Source: Daphnia pulex (Eukaryota; Arthropoda; Branchiopoda; Diplostraca; Daphniidae). Taken from it: 64,000 bases of DNA. The first letter of the stretch is position 1; each line of letters opens with the position of its first letter. Below, piece after piece: positions 33,101 to 44,924 of this stretch. A program made the translations under genes and the position numbers. Where the stretch lies: assembly GCF_021134715.1 (NCBI RefSeq), contig NC_060025.1, positions 9,424,001 through 9,488,000 of the forward strand, written 5' to 3'. The notes under the pieces are model-generated. The model was given only the letters and a program-made list of their open reading frames with translations, did no database searches and had not been told where the DNA came from.

Positions 33101-34620
33101 CACGCTCGAGCTCCTCCAATTATTTCATATGTCCTCCATAACCGAATCTGAATGCGTAGACAATCGACGTCGTGGTTGAGTCTGAACTCGTCGCTTTTTT
33201 TCAATATCCCAAAAATGTCGCTCAGTGCTTTTTATTTCTCATTAAATTTTTCCCTTTTTGGGGCCAGTATCAATGCGGCACGTGCATAATTTATTGGCAC
33301 CAGACGCTTGATGGCGATCGATCCACAGCAGACTTGGCTGATATATTGTCAATCGCATTTTATTTGTTAATGTATACAGGGGAATCAAATATCATCAGAC
33401 GGTTCAGAAATGTATAGGTTATTGCCGTCCGATGAAGAAAAGCTGCCAGATGCTGCGTTTCCACAAGAATCGATATTAGACCTATTAATATGTAACCATA
33501 TACCTCGTCACTCTGCTGGGCATTCATTAATAACCCAGCCAGAAAAGGCAATATAGATGAGCGCCCAGCAGCGATGGGTTGGTGCTGGCTATAGAGAATT
33601 CCAGTGGGTACTTTGTCTTCCTTCCGTCTGGCTCACGACAATTGATGAGCAACAGAAAAGAGCAAAACCGGAAACATAATAGCATTTCCCCAATATCCGG
33701 ATTGATTGTTTTGTGGCAGTAGAAACTGAATAATAATGCTTGTGTTGTTGTAAAATTGAAATTGGCGACCGTGTATACTTTCAAGTCTGACTTTAAGTTG
33801 TTGTTTGAAAAGTTCTTTAAGGTCATACGGAAAAGTCAACCAAGAAAAATACGGAATTACCGCAGGCGGGTTTGATTTCGTCTTATACATATCGTAACCA
33901 AAAATGTGAGTGGAATTATCTTTTCCGTTGAAATATTCCAAGCATAATTTAAATTTTAGACAATCAGAGTGTTCCTGAGTGATGTATCAAAATATGTACT
34001 ACTACGAATAATTGACGCTGAGTGCTTTGGCAAATGCAAAAGCCTTTGAATTTAAGACATTTACGTGTGACGTAAGAATGTAGTCGCATCTGTTACGCAA
34101 TACATATTTTTATGCAAAGGTTTATGCTCCGATGTTTTGAAAAAGAGGAAGTAAACTTCGCGCGGGAGTTTCAAAAAAAAACTTTAAATGTGCAAGTTTG
34201 CAAGATGATGTAGGCGTGTCCGTATCAATCGGGTCCCAGCGGATATTAAGTAACATTGTATGAAAACCGGGAAACCCAGTTAAGCAAACCAATCATCCCC
34301 CTCCGTATTTTTCGTTTATGTTTATCAATGTTAGTGGTTGGAAAAACCTTTCACGCGTGCGGTAGTCATCTGTTTTGTGCCGTTGGAATCAAATACGAAA
34401 CACGCAAGAATATATGGGCACCGGTGAAAAAATTGTCAGTTACCTGCGCTGCGTTAGCAAGATAACCGAAGGGATGTTAAGTAACTTTTTTTCCATTAAA
34501 AAATAAATCTAAAAAGAAGGTGACCTATTCTGCTGCAACCAGATTTAAAAATTAAGCTGAATACTTATTCGAATTCTCTTATTTTTATCTCAGACATTTA
34601 GCAGATACCGAATAATTGGA
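30112..34620. other. Gene-poor stretch
   Basis: AT-rich, with only short frames of low-complexity composition. I see no conserved domain, tRNA or transposon terminus here. Confidence 0.5.
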
Positions 34621-34621
34621 T

Positions 34622-34691
34622 GTCATCGATGGGATTTGAACCCGGGACTCCGGCGTTTCAGTTGAAGATTATACCATTAAGCCATTAGATG
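34622..34691 (-). repeat. tRNA-like sequence on the minus strand
   Basis: Read on the minus strand it has an A box TGGCTTAATGG and a B box GGTTCAAATCC. Its 5' and 3' ends (TCATCTA / TCGATGA) pair at six of seven positions. The T stem has a mismatch and the anticodon arm does not fold convincingly, so I treat it as a tRNA pseudogene or SINE head. Confidence 0.5.
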
Positions 34692-34782
34692 ATGTTTTGA
34701 TAAAATGTTATATTGTTAGAATTTCTCAGCCAATACTTTTTTAGGATATGATTTACTTCCGGAAATAGTTTGGTCAGGACAT

Positions 34783-34856
34783 GCGACCATGGTGTAATGG
34801 TATAGCATCTAGCGTTGTATCCAAATGTCCCGGGTTCGATTCCCACTTCCGCCATA
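34783..34856 (+). repeat. tRNA-like sequence on the plus strand
   Basis: Contains an A-box-like TGGTGTAATGG and a perfect B box GGTTCGATTCC. The acceptor ends pair poorly and the anticodon arm is irregular. It lies about 160 bp from the oppositely oriented tRNA-like sequence at 34622-34691, and is followed at once by a simple repeat, as a SINE tail would be. Confidence 0.55.
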
Positions 34857-34898
34857 ATGTCCCCCATTGTTGTTCCCCATATCGCCCTGTATAATATA

Positions 34899-35028
34899 AC
34901 CATGCATGTACTAACCCTTACTAATACCAACTACCAACACTACTACTAACTACTAACTAAAACCAACTACTGACACCACTACTAACTACAAATTACTAAT
35001 TAACACCAACTACTAACAACTTATATGC
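34899..35028. repeat. Degenerate (ACTACTAACTACCAACA)n simple repeat
   Basis: About 130 bp of variants of ACTAC/TAACT/CCAAC in tandem, ending with an A-rich run at 35040-35055. It lies directly downstream of the tRNA-like head at 34783-34856 and could be its tail. Confidence 0.8.
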
Positions 35029-35109
35029 GCTGTAGCATATTAAAAAAAAAAAAAACTTGAGATAAATTCGTTGGGGCAAGTCAGATCGATTATCATCGTA
35101 AGACGTGGG

Positions 35110-35204
35110 ACACTCTTGTACGCCGTAGTACTCGAGGGTTGGCTACTGCTGTAATAGACCGGTATGAGAGATGGCGAACCCTGAACGAAAAAACCTTTTG
35201 AATT
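35110..35204 (-). repeat. Dispersed repeat fragment, copy 1 (inverted)
   Basis: The minus strand reads GTTCAGGGTTC, then CCATCTCTCATACCGGTCT, ATTACAGCAGTAG and ACGGCGTACA. The same landmarks in the same order occur on the plus strand at 48722-48797. Family unknown. Confidence 0.7.
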
Positions 35205-35222
35205 CAATTTTTTTGAAAACAT

Positions 35223-36324
35223 CTCATCATATTCTATATATAATTTCTCCTCTGGCTTTCATCTAGAAGATAACAAATAGGGGAAAAGAGCCAGAGAATA
35301 AAAACTACGTCCATGTCTAAGAATGTATAAGGGGAAAGACGAACAAGATACATATTTCGGACGCAAAAGACTAGAAAAAGCAACAAGTTATGCTTATTGC
35401 AATTGTGACTGCTAAAACACTGAAGACATTTTATTTTATTTTTGCTTGAATGACCAATTTTAGCGCTAGATGGCTACAGCTGTTATGGCCATCTAGTGAG
35501 ACAATCAACAACTAACCCATACCAGTAAAAAAAACGTGATTAGAAACCCTTCGGGTAATTCAAATGATTTTTAGGGCGCCCAAAGTTTTTAATATGCTAG
35601 CATCAATTTTTGTTTCATATTACGGGACACAGTATTATTCTTTAATTTTTAATCATTGTTTTATTTTATTAATGCAAATGTGTGTTTTGCAGTTTACGTC
35701 GTTGTTATTACAAGCTAAAAATAAAATTATATTCTGGAGGTGGTTCAAACTAGAAAAAAATAGGGAGGGAAATAAAAACGTAATAGGGCATAAGAATATA
35801 AAAATATTTTAATGATAACTTATTAAGAAAAAAATTTAAGTTAAGTAGAAAAAAAAATTCAGATAAGGTCGGACCTAGAGGGAAACTCGCGAGCGAAGCG
35901 AGGGGTCGGATTAGAAGACTTTCAAACTGAAGGTAAAAACGCGCGTGGATACCAATACCAATATATTCTGTAGGAGAAAATGTAAATTATTTAAAAAATC
36001 AGGTGTCATTGTGCCAGATGAAGATTGAAAAAAAATATATAATTTTAAGAAACACATTTTTAAATATTCGAGTGGTCTTAACAATTTACATATTCCAATT
36101 TTGACCATGTGCTTCCTGCATAAAAAGAATTACGTAGCTAAAAAAAAATTCAGTTATGTCGTCTGCTCGATAAATTGTAAAACAGTTACCACGCGGCCAG
36201 ATCGTGTATGGATGAACAAAAACACATAGGCTGACAGACATTTTAGAACTGCTTCTGTATAACCAAATATTTCATTCTTATTCCTGAATTTGTATTAATA
36301 ATGTTGTGATTGGAAAATAGTCAC
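35223..36324. other. Intergenic stretch with a palindromic CTAGATGGC pair
   Basis: AT-rich. At about 35463-35497 GCGCTAGATGGC is followed by its inverted partner GGCCATCTAGTG. No gene found. The end of this stretch must hold the promoter of the gene starting at 36325, but I see no TATA box. Confidence 0.5.
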
Positions 36325-38005
36325 ATGTCAAAAATGAATAGAGAGCCCCCTAAAAATGTGTACAGCAACAACAGACTTAGGAAAATTGCACCTGCTGCAG
36401 ATCATGGCACTACAAGTCGATCGTCTCATCATCAGCATACTTCTGCTCCCGACAACAGCGTTGTGAGGGTACTACAAAATAAATAAAACATTTCTTTGTG
36501 TAGTTGGTTGTTCTAGAATGATCTCCTAAACATTTTAGATCAGCAACAAACCTCGGGAAACAAAAGTGGACAGATCTCTACATTTCAACAAAAGCCAATC
36601 GAAATATCAAAAACATTTTGAGCCCAATTCACCAACTAAAACTTTGGTGAGTTTCGTCACTTAACAGTTCAAGTTGTAAACAAATTCAACATTGTGTTTT
36701 GTTTCATTAAAGAGTGAGGTAAAGGCGCCCAAAAGGTTAAATGAAGGTCCTGTTATGAGACAGTCTCTACTCAACTTGAAACATCCATCTCGTCCAGTAA
36801 CTTTTAAATGTTCACAATAATAATTCCAACTACTAACTTTAATTCTACAGGGAGATTTGGGTATTCCACTTGCACACAGTTATGTCCAAAGAAAGGTTTC
36901 CAATAATACACAATCCCTTCATCAACCAATTGACAAAAAGCCAAGGAAAAATTTTGACTATTTAGAACAACAAAGTTCCTCCTTTGGCGTGAAACGTGGT
37001 CGACTGCATTCAGATAATCTCCCCGTTTGGAGTCCGTTTCAAGGTAAATAAAAAAATTTTTGACGTTTTTTTTTAAATCATTTAATCTTTTTAAAATGGG
37101 AATACTAAAATTCGTTTAAAATAATTTTTAATCGTTTCATGTATCATGCTAGATTCTCCTAAGCAATTGCCTGACGAGGTTTCCCGCAGTGAACTGTTGA
37201 GTGTGAATGAACATGTCCAAGGTTTTAAGACAGCTCTTGCAGATACCTTTGAGGAAGTTGTCAAGGACAATCCTGAATTTGTGACGGCTACTTTGAGTAA
37301 GCCTATAAGCAACTAATCGATGAGTGATTTTGCTTTCAACTTATAGAATGATTGTATTATTGCAGGAGCCAAAGAAGAATTGCTTAAGAAACTACGATCG
37401 TACGCACAAAGACAGCACGAGCCAGAGGTTGACGAGGATCATATCGACGACATGGACGAGGTTATCGGCGAATCGGCAATCTCAGTCCCTGAGCAGCTGA
37501 AGGATTCTTACCGTGTACCGTTTGATTCCATGTCCAATCGGTCACAGGATACTAGTGTATTCTCTGGAGAGTCGAGCCAACTGAAAACACCGCTACCTTT
37601 GACCTCGAACTTTGTGGCGACAGCACACTCATCAGCGGCACCTGCTGCTCATCGTTTCAAATCTAATTTTACACCTCGCCAATTCCTGCCCCGTTTTCAA
37701 CGAGGATTAGGAATGAGCAGTAACGGCAGTGTCCCATTGGCATCCGATACAGTTTCGTCTAAAGGTAACCGTTTTAGATTTCATTTAGCTTATTTGCCCT
37801 GAGTGATTTGTTTTCGATTCCGAATGAAGGGTCATTGGAGGGAAATCTTTCTTTGAGCCAACATCACTATAAGGACTACCCAGAAGATAAATCCGAGTCA
37901 TTTGATTCCCGTCTACCTACATCCAATCGAGATAAGCAGCCTTATTACCCTCAGTACTATTCTTTGTCGCATTTTCAAGATCATTCAAACAATAGGCCTT
38001 ACTAA
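36325..38005 (+). CDS. Uncharacterised Ser-rich protein, 7 exons, 415 aa
   Basis: Exons: 36325-36468, 36539-36646, 36713-36796, 36851-37043, 37153-37296, 37366-37764, 37830-38005. All introns are GT-AG and about 55-110 bp, and the phases agree throughout, which is the main support for a real gene. I do not recognise the family. The N-terminal half is basic, polar and probably disordered (KMNREPPKNVYSNNRLRK). A helical segment near residues 175-205 contains FKTALADTFEEVVKDNPEF and EELLKKLRSYAQRQ. It is followed by an acidic patch (DEDHIDDMDEV), then Ser/Pro-rich sequence with PRQFLPRFQRGLG. The C-terminus is His/Tyr-rich. No signal peptide or membrane segment. The composition would suit a nuclear or cytoskeletal adaptor, but this is a guess. 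It lies 0.7 kb upstream of NCAPD3 on the same strand. Confidence 0.75.
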
Positions 38006-38727
38006 AGTCCATAGAAGATTTTTTTTAAAACGAAACGCGTCTAAATTTGAAGTACATTTTCCTTTTTTTCCTTTTTTTTGCAGTATATAATGTAACATGA
38101 GAATGAGCAGTGTCGATACTCAAATTCATTTTAGGGACAGTTTTCATGTTTTAAACCTTGTTTGACATTAGGGTGGAGAACGTTTCGAATTTTATTTTTT
38201 TGTTGAAATCAGCACAATACAAACCGCCGGTCGATTGCAATCCAAATTTTAAAATTCCGGCCGGAAGCATTCCGCACAAAAATAAATTGAGCAACAGCCG
38301 TTGTTCTCTGAGACTGGACTCTGTACTTCATGATTTAGTCGTCACTCGTTCATGACTTGTTCTTAGGTGTCTACATGTGATGTCGTACCACCAATAATAA
38401 ATTAAATCAACACTTACCACTAACCAGGTAGCAGGTAATTTTCAATGAAACGTGAAATCTTGGTGAATGCTGGTGATGTGGCTAATCAAATGCATTAGAT
38501 TTGAACTCATCGGCTGCTATCGGGCTGATTATAGCAAACGTCAATATATTTTTTGGTTAACTTCGATATTGATCCTTAAATTTCAATGTCCTTTTTTTAA
38601 TTTTGTTATACTTAAAAAATAAAAAATGATTAATCTAGAATACTTTTTTGTTTAAATTTTAATAAAGGAAACCTGGTGACGCTGCGTCTGTGTTTTGAAA
38701 ATCTGATTCGGTAGAGTCGTAATAAAA
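38006..38727 (+). promoter_or_regulatory. 3' UTR of the upstream gene and NCAPD3 promoter region
   Basis: A polyadenylation signal AATAAA at 38396-38401 suits the upstream gene. The rest should contain the NCAPD3 promoter and 5' UTR; no TATA box is evident near the ATG at 38728. Confidence 0.5.
38396..38401 (+). terminator. Polyadenylation signal AATAAA
   Basis: Canonical hexamer about 390 bp past the stop codon of the uncharacterised plus-strand gene. Confidence 0.4.
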
Positions 38728-41700
38728 ATGGAAGATAACGTTGAAATTTACCAACAAACTGTAGCTTCAGAATTGGATTGTTTACAATTGGATAAACTTG
38801 AAACAGAATGGATAAAGGAAGTGATCGACAACGACTTTTTGCAGTTTCAAGACATTCCACTGCTTTATGATGAAATTCTGGAAGAATGCCATATCACTTC
38901 ACGATTAATTCATTTACAGAAAGCTTTTTTGCTGTGGTTAGAATCAAATAAGGGATCATCTGAGGATAGTGATGAGGTTTCTACAGCTACAAGACAGTCA
39001 CTAGGTGGTTCACTGATGCCAGAAAATACCTCCGCTGCTGTCAACATCAACCTTACAAACAATGGGTCCCGCTTCTGGAGTTTTCTGTTTCAAGAGAAGA
39101 AAGTGAATATCCAAAGTCTTTTAGCTCTCATTGGTTTCTTTATTGACAGAGGTTCAACACTTTCCAGCACCCATGAAGAACGCCAAAGATGTTTTGAAGC
39201 TGCCCAAATGTATTTCACAATGATATGCATACCCGCGAGCATGGCTTTCAGAGTCTTTCATCAAATGCTCTATATGAAGGCATTGCAACTTGTCCAACTA
39301 TATGTGCAGACTAGAAAATATGCACAGAAAAGTGCACTTCAATCTCAACAAGCTAAGAAAGGTCACAAGCAAACACAGCCTGAAGCAGAATTTGAAGATG
39401 AAGAAGAAGGAGAAGCTCCGATTGGACCAGAGGAAATAGCTGCTGTTGAAAAAGCCATGTCAAGGTTTTTGGATGCTTTATTTTTGGTTGCTCAGCATCT
39501 CTCCTTCAAACGATATCCTAACATTTTAAAAGAAACTGTTGAATGCATACTACCAGCAATTATCAACCTAGATAGGGGAGCAGTGAGTTTGAAGGCTCTT
39601 GAAATCATACACAACTTCTGCAATCCACTTCATGGTGATGCTGTCCAAACTGTCCATCACGTCTTTGTACATATTTTACCGTACCTGGTGCTTGATCCAA
39701 GTGAAAAAGACTTAAATAACAAGAATTTGGTGGCCTTAAAAGATATCAGCTTCAATTTAGTCAACAGCTTCATCTCCAAGTTCGGAGAGATCATTTACCC
39801 TCTCTTGCATGGACTTATTAAACACGTTTGTGTCGAAGTCGTCGATAGAGCAGAGTATCGTCATAAAACAGCCCAAACAGCTCTAGATTTGCTCCAACTT
39901 ATTCCAGAAGAGCACCGACAAGGTATTTAATTATTCTATCATTTTAAATTGTATATATTGAAAATAACTTGATTTTGTTTTTTAACTATTGTTATTATTA
40001 TTTTCTAGGGACTATCCGTTGGTTCCTATTACTTGCTCACACGGAGCAAGCCTTCCTTCGTCTGTTTTCTTTGGAAATACTGTCAATTCTATTGCAAAAC
40101 GGCCAAATTGACATGCTCACTTTTGCTGTTATCTTTGGCCAATGCTCCGATCAGTCAGCAACTGTTAGAGCCAAAGCACTTTCCATACTGGGTGAATGTA
40201 TCGAGTCGAGCGATCGCTCTGTTGTTGAAATATTCGACATAATTTTTAGTGAAGAAGTAGATAGACAAACAACTGGCGCCGAAGAATTAGAGGAAGAAAC
40301 TGACATTGTGGAACTTTTGCAAGGAGAGGAGCCCATCAACATTACTGCTGCGCTTTTGCCTAAAGCATCTGTTATTATGAATCTTCTCAAGGAGCGTGCC
40401 GTCGACGAAAAAGTCCATGTGCGTAAGAATGCCCTGCAATTGCTGCTCTCGGTCACTCGACGACATAGACGCTATCTTACTCAAGATTTTGTTAAACTCC
40501 TTGGAAATGCGTGCCGTGACGTCGCTATGCTCATTCGTCGCAATTCAGCTCAAATGATGACAGATCTTTTGTGCGAACACTCAGAAAATGAAGCCGTTCA
40601 AAAATTATGGGCTCGATCGGTACTACCCTTGGTAATCGATGGTGAGACGCGTGTGCAAGAGAAAGCACTTGAATGTATATCGCGATCATTGGTCGGGAAT
40701 GACAGCCAGAAAGGTTGGATTCTTTTAGAAGTCATCATCGAACTAGGTTTGGACATCTATTTGAGCAAAGCCGTCGAAATGTGGTCTCGTCAACAACAAA
40801 TTCCAGCTCAGCTTTTACGAACTCTACTTTCAAACTCCGAGCAGCGTCCCCGAGCTGCACTAACTCTCGTCGCAATTTTCGCTCGCCATGCGATCATTGA
40901 CAACAACGTCAAGGTATTCAAATATATAGTCTATCATTCTACAAACACGCCAAAACAGTCCTACACATTTGCTTTACATGTTTACAGAAATTTGCCCTTG
41001 ATTATTTGCAAGAAAACATTGGATCAACAAATTCGGTGAATATTTATTGTATACAGCAAGTATACAAAGTGATTGGAGCAACTCTACCTAGCATGAGCAA
41101 GGAAAATGTACAAACAATACGGTATATGAAGATTCTCTGCAATAGAATATTCATTTTTTAATTTATAACATTTTATCCTTCCAGTGAAATTTCAAGCCGC
41201 TTCGTTGCCAATTCGCAATTATCTACAAACGTGATTACCACTGCTTGCGACATGGTCGTGTTTTGTATTCAGCAGCAAGTAGCCGATGAAGACAAAGCAC
41301 GCAAAGAAGCTGCTGAATGGGCAGGTGAAATTATATCCAGTTCCGGTGAATTTCTTAGCATCCATCTCAGAAAACAAGTATGCACCATTTAGTATTTTTT
41401 ACTGGATAAAAATACTAAAGATGTTTACAATGTAACTTTTTCAGGAAAATGTTTCGCCAGAAGAGGAAGAACAATTGGCACGACGGATTCTCACTCTAGG
41501 CTGTGTTGGCCTGCACTGTCCGCAACAAGTAAACAAACGACACTTCTTGCTGTTGCAACACGCTGCTTTTCAACCAGACGAGAGTGGAGTCGATGCTCCG
41601 ATTCCTTTATCACAGCCGCAGTCACAACCCAAACGAAAACTTCCTCCACGTTTACAAGCAGCCGCTGTCATTTCGCTGGGTAAACTCAGCGTTCAACATG

Positions 41701-43013
41701 AAGAGATGGCTAAGCGGGTATACGTTTTTAGAATTGATCCATTTTATGTGGCTTGACTTATTCATCTCCTAAAACGTTTCTCTCAGCTCATTCCTGGTTT
41801 GGGTCGTTTACTCGAGACGACGCCACATGAGGCTGTCCGCAACAATATCGTATGCTGTTTGTGCGATTGGGTTATCCGTTACGCGACAGCCATCGATCCT
41901 GTTATGCCTCAAGTAACGGCCTGTTTACGTGACCCAACTCCCGCTGTGAGGAAACAAACTCTTGTCTTACTGATTCACCTCCTCCAAGAAGACTATCTGA
42001 AGATCCGGGGCACATTCTTTTTCCGCATCCTGCAGCTGGCATGCGATGACGATGAAAGTTTACGGGACCTGGCTCTTTTTTATGTTACCCAGCGTTTACT
42101 CCATAGACGACCTACCATTATCCAGCAACACTTCATTGAATGTGTATTCCATTTTAATGACTACAAGGGTCACCCAACGTACAACCGACATGCTTTAACG
42201 GATCGAGAGAACAAACTATTTTCCATTGCTGGTCTGTATACATTTTTCCTTTGCTCACTTTAGATTCCGAAATAATTTACCAAATTTGCTTATGTAAATT
42301 CCAGGACAACAGCATAGCCGTCGTCGATTTCAGATCTATCAGTTTATGCTTCAGAATTTAGACGACGAGGCGAGATTTCAGCTTACATTCCGACTTACAC
42401 GCGATGTGCTCCATGGTGTTGTTGAAGAAGTTATGTCTCTCAAAAACGCTTCCACTGAGGCTGTGTTGAAAGATGCCCTGGCTGTACTATCCTGCGACGA
42501 CATCAAACTAGCCTCTCTGTCAGCTTCAACGGATGACGATCCCGTAGAGAATGAAGATATAGCTCAAGCTATCGTTCAGTCCACAAAAAAGGCTATTATC
42601 GCGCAGGTTAGTACTCAGATATTTCGTCTTTTTCGATTTACTAAGTCAACACTTTTCGTTGGATTTGGCGATAGGTCGTAAAACGGAATGTTATCGAAAA
42701 CATTGTACCGATTGTTGTAGCTTTGAAGCGCAAGCTAGCTGCTAATAAATCCTCACTGATGGGCAACTTAATGCTTTTTCTACGAGAGTTAATGAAGGAC
42801 TATAAAGATGAGATCCAAGAAATCTTAGCAGGAGATCGACAGCTAATGGTTGAAATTGATTTGGACATGAAACGATTTGAACAACAAGAGAGGATGGAAG
42901 CCGAATCGCCAACACCCCGAGTAGATCGAACCATACCACCCCCAGAATTAGTTAATCCACGTGAGGATGAGCAAGTAAGAGTTCAATCGAAAGACAGGCA
43001 ATGCCAAGGGTGA
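38728..43013 (+). CDS. NCAPD3: Condensin-II complex subunit D3 (NCAPD3), 8 exons
   Basis: HEAT-repeat subunit of condensin II, which shapes and compacts mitotic chromosomes. Exons: 38728-39922, 40009-40913, 40988-41121, 41185-41377, 41445-41717, 41787-42231, 42305-42606, 42675-43013; total 1261 aa. Every junction is GT-AG and phases agree. Recognised from long HEAT-like stretches, especially LLQEDYLKIRGTFFFRIL and DPTPAVRKQTLVLLIHLL in exon 6, typical of the condensin subunit C-terminal region. An acidic linker (EFEDEEEGEAPIGPEE) lies near residue 230. The ATG at 38728 follows AAAA, a good arthropod context. It is shorter than human NCAPD3 (about 1500 aa), mostly at the C-terminus. A GTAAGA donor at 42974 inside the last exon may splice to another frame, so the C-terminal ~13 residues are uncertain. 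Confidence 0.9.
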
Positions 43014-43777
43014 CAGAAGAGGAATTTCCACCAACGTTCTGCTCCATCCTTATCTTCAAGACTCATCCAGCTTCACAGCTTCAGACCTTCAGTGCTTCTT
43101 ATGCTGCTGGTAGTCCTGCTACAGAACTTTTCTTGCTTCGCTGGCGAGTTGGATCACTTCAGTTGCTGTGTGACACACCTGCAGTCACTCAACACCGGAT
43201 TATGGCCAGGTACCGGACAATTGACTTATTTTCGTAGATTATCTAATAGTAATCTGCGTTTATCAGCGTTAAACTCTCTGTGTATTGTGTAATGATTCCA
43301 AAATCAGGCCCTTCATGCGCGCAAAAGAAGTGTTACTTAGACTAAGACGTGTTTCTTTCTTATAACGCTAGATGGCTTTTCGATAATTTTCAGCTGTCAA
43401 AACAGTTAAGTTTCAGTTACTTTAAAATCTCTTTAACCATTAATCGGCAGCTATTGTCTGGAAATTTTTTAGTGAAACTGACGATAACTATTCCACCAAC
43501 AAAGCTCACTTGTTAGATTTTGAAATAATGTGTTTTTACGCTTCCTAAATTTTTAAGCAAAATTTTAAGCGCCTGTAAAGTTTTGAGCCAAAAAACCTGA
43601 CTATTGTTTCTATCTGTATTATGTAACTTTTATTGGCATTTCACTTAATAACAACTGTTTTTTCTTTATTCAGGTAATGCAGAGGAGACGTCGAGAAGAT
43701 GGACACCAAAACATCTCCGGTATCTCCAAAATGTCAGCGCGGATCATCATTTATTGTTGGTAATATTTGTGTTTGTG
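43014..43777. other. NCAPD3 3' region and spacer
   Basis: 43014-43290 keeps open frames that could be alternative C-terminal coding sequence of NCAPD3. Further on there is a CGCTAGATGGC motif at about 43369-43379 and a fragment (43436-43520) resembling 49715-49805. No other gene. Confidence 0.4.
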
Positions 43778-43996
43778 TTAGTTAATCCGTTGTCTGCCAC
43801 GCCTTTGTTCTCCCCTACCTCCTTAGCACGGGCCTCCTAGAGGCCTCCTAAATGCGTGCATTCCATCTTCCCCTGTCACCCCGGACTTGTCAGTAATGGC
43901 AAGTCCCACCTTGGTCATGGATCCTTCAGACATGGCGCGTAGAGAGTAGAGAACAACCTACGGGTTGTGTGGCGTGGCAGCCAACGGGTTAACTAA
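43778..43996. mobile_element. 219-bp GC-rich MITE-like element with 26-bp TIRs
   Basis: The left terminus TTAGTTAATCCGTTGTCTGC continues CACGCC; the right terminus is its reverse complement with two or three mismatches (43971-43996). The body is clearly more GC-rich than its AT-rich surroundings and has no coding frame. TTA at the outer edge of both ends could be target sequence. No second copy in this window. Confidence 0.7.
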
Positions 43997-44924
43997 AGTG
44001 TATGTATGTATGTGTGTTATTGTAAAAAGTGGTGGAATTGTGGGTGGAAGTGGGACAATAAAGCAATTCCTTTTCATGTTTTTGTTCATTGTGTCTGAGT
44101 AATTATATAACAAAGTTATGTTTAGAAAATAAAACAGTGTATTTGTTACAACTCCGACATGAAGACACCTGGCTGTTATTATATAGTCATGTACTCTTTC
44201 AATAAATTTCTGTGAAAGGGCCAAACACGATGTCTACCATGAACTGTTTTGTTACGCCAGCCTAAAAGTTAACAACAGAACTGTTGTTATTAAACATTTG
44301 AATAAACATAACAGTACGTCTCTTTGGTAACTTACCCTGAAAAAGAATTTCGTATTCGTACAAATACCAGGATATGTCCGTATGAAGAGCGACTAGAGTC
44401 TAAGCATGGTCTAAGTAGTTATCTCCAAAATAGGAACATCTGTCGCAATTTCGAAAGATATTAAGGGAAGTCTTACAAGATGGTTAATTGGTTATTCATA
44501 CGTATTCAAATTTATATAGTTCAATCGGTACGAGAAATCTTAAATTTCGTCATGAAAACAAACAAACCAAGCGTGCGCAGGAACGGCAAAATGTTTCGAA
44601 CTGACGAAAGGTAGGTGGCGTTGCTGAGCTCAGCCTAGTCGGCCATATTGGAATAAATAGCGAAGAGCAGTTTACGCGTCTCGTTTTTCCCGTTAGTTTT
44701 GTTTCTGGAATATTTAATTGAAAGATTGATCTTGTTTTTTTCTGGAATAATCGTCAGCTTTGTTTACTTCACTGGTTAATTTGTCGAAAGAAGGTGTTTG
44801 ACTTGTCCGTTTGTTTCACTGTTAAAACCAGACAAAGGAAAAAGGTTTAGCATGACTTCTGAATTTCATACAACTTCATTCTTTTTATCGTGCTTTTCTA
44901 CATAAATAGGTCGCATTTCCAGCC
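43997..44924. other. BTB gene upstream region with 5' UTR
   Basis: Contains a TG/TA-rich run at 43999-44017 and, near 44640-44720, a likely promoter/5' UTR (GGAATAAATAGCG, then a pyrimidine-rich leader). An acceptor ATAAATAG at 44902-44909 just before the BTB start codon shows that a 5' UTR intron exists; I could not fix its donor. Confidence 0.5.

Noticed and set aside
34783-34856. Functional tRNA gene
   Set aside because: Good A and B boxes, but acceptor and anticodon stems do not pair well; more like a SINE head.
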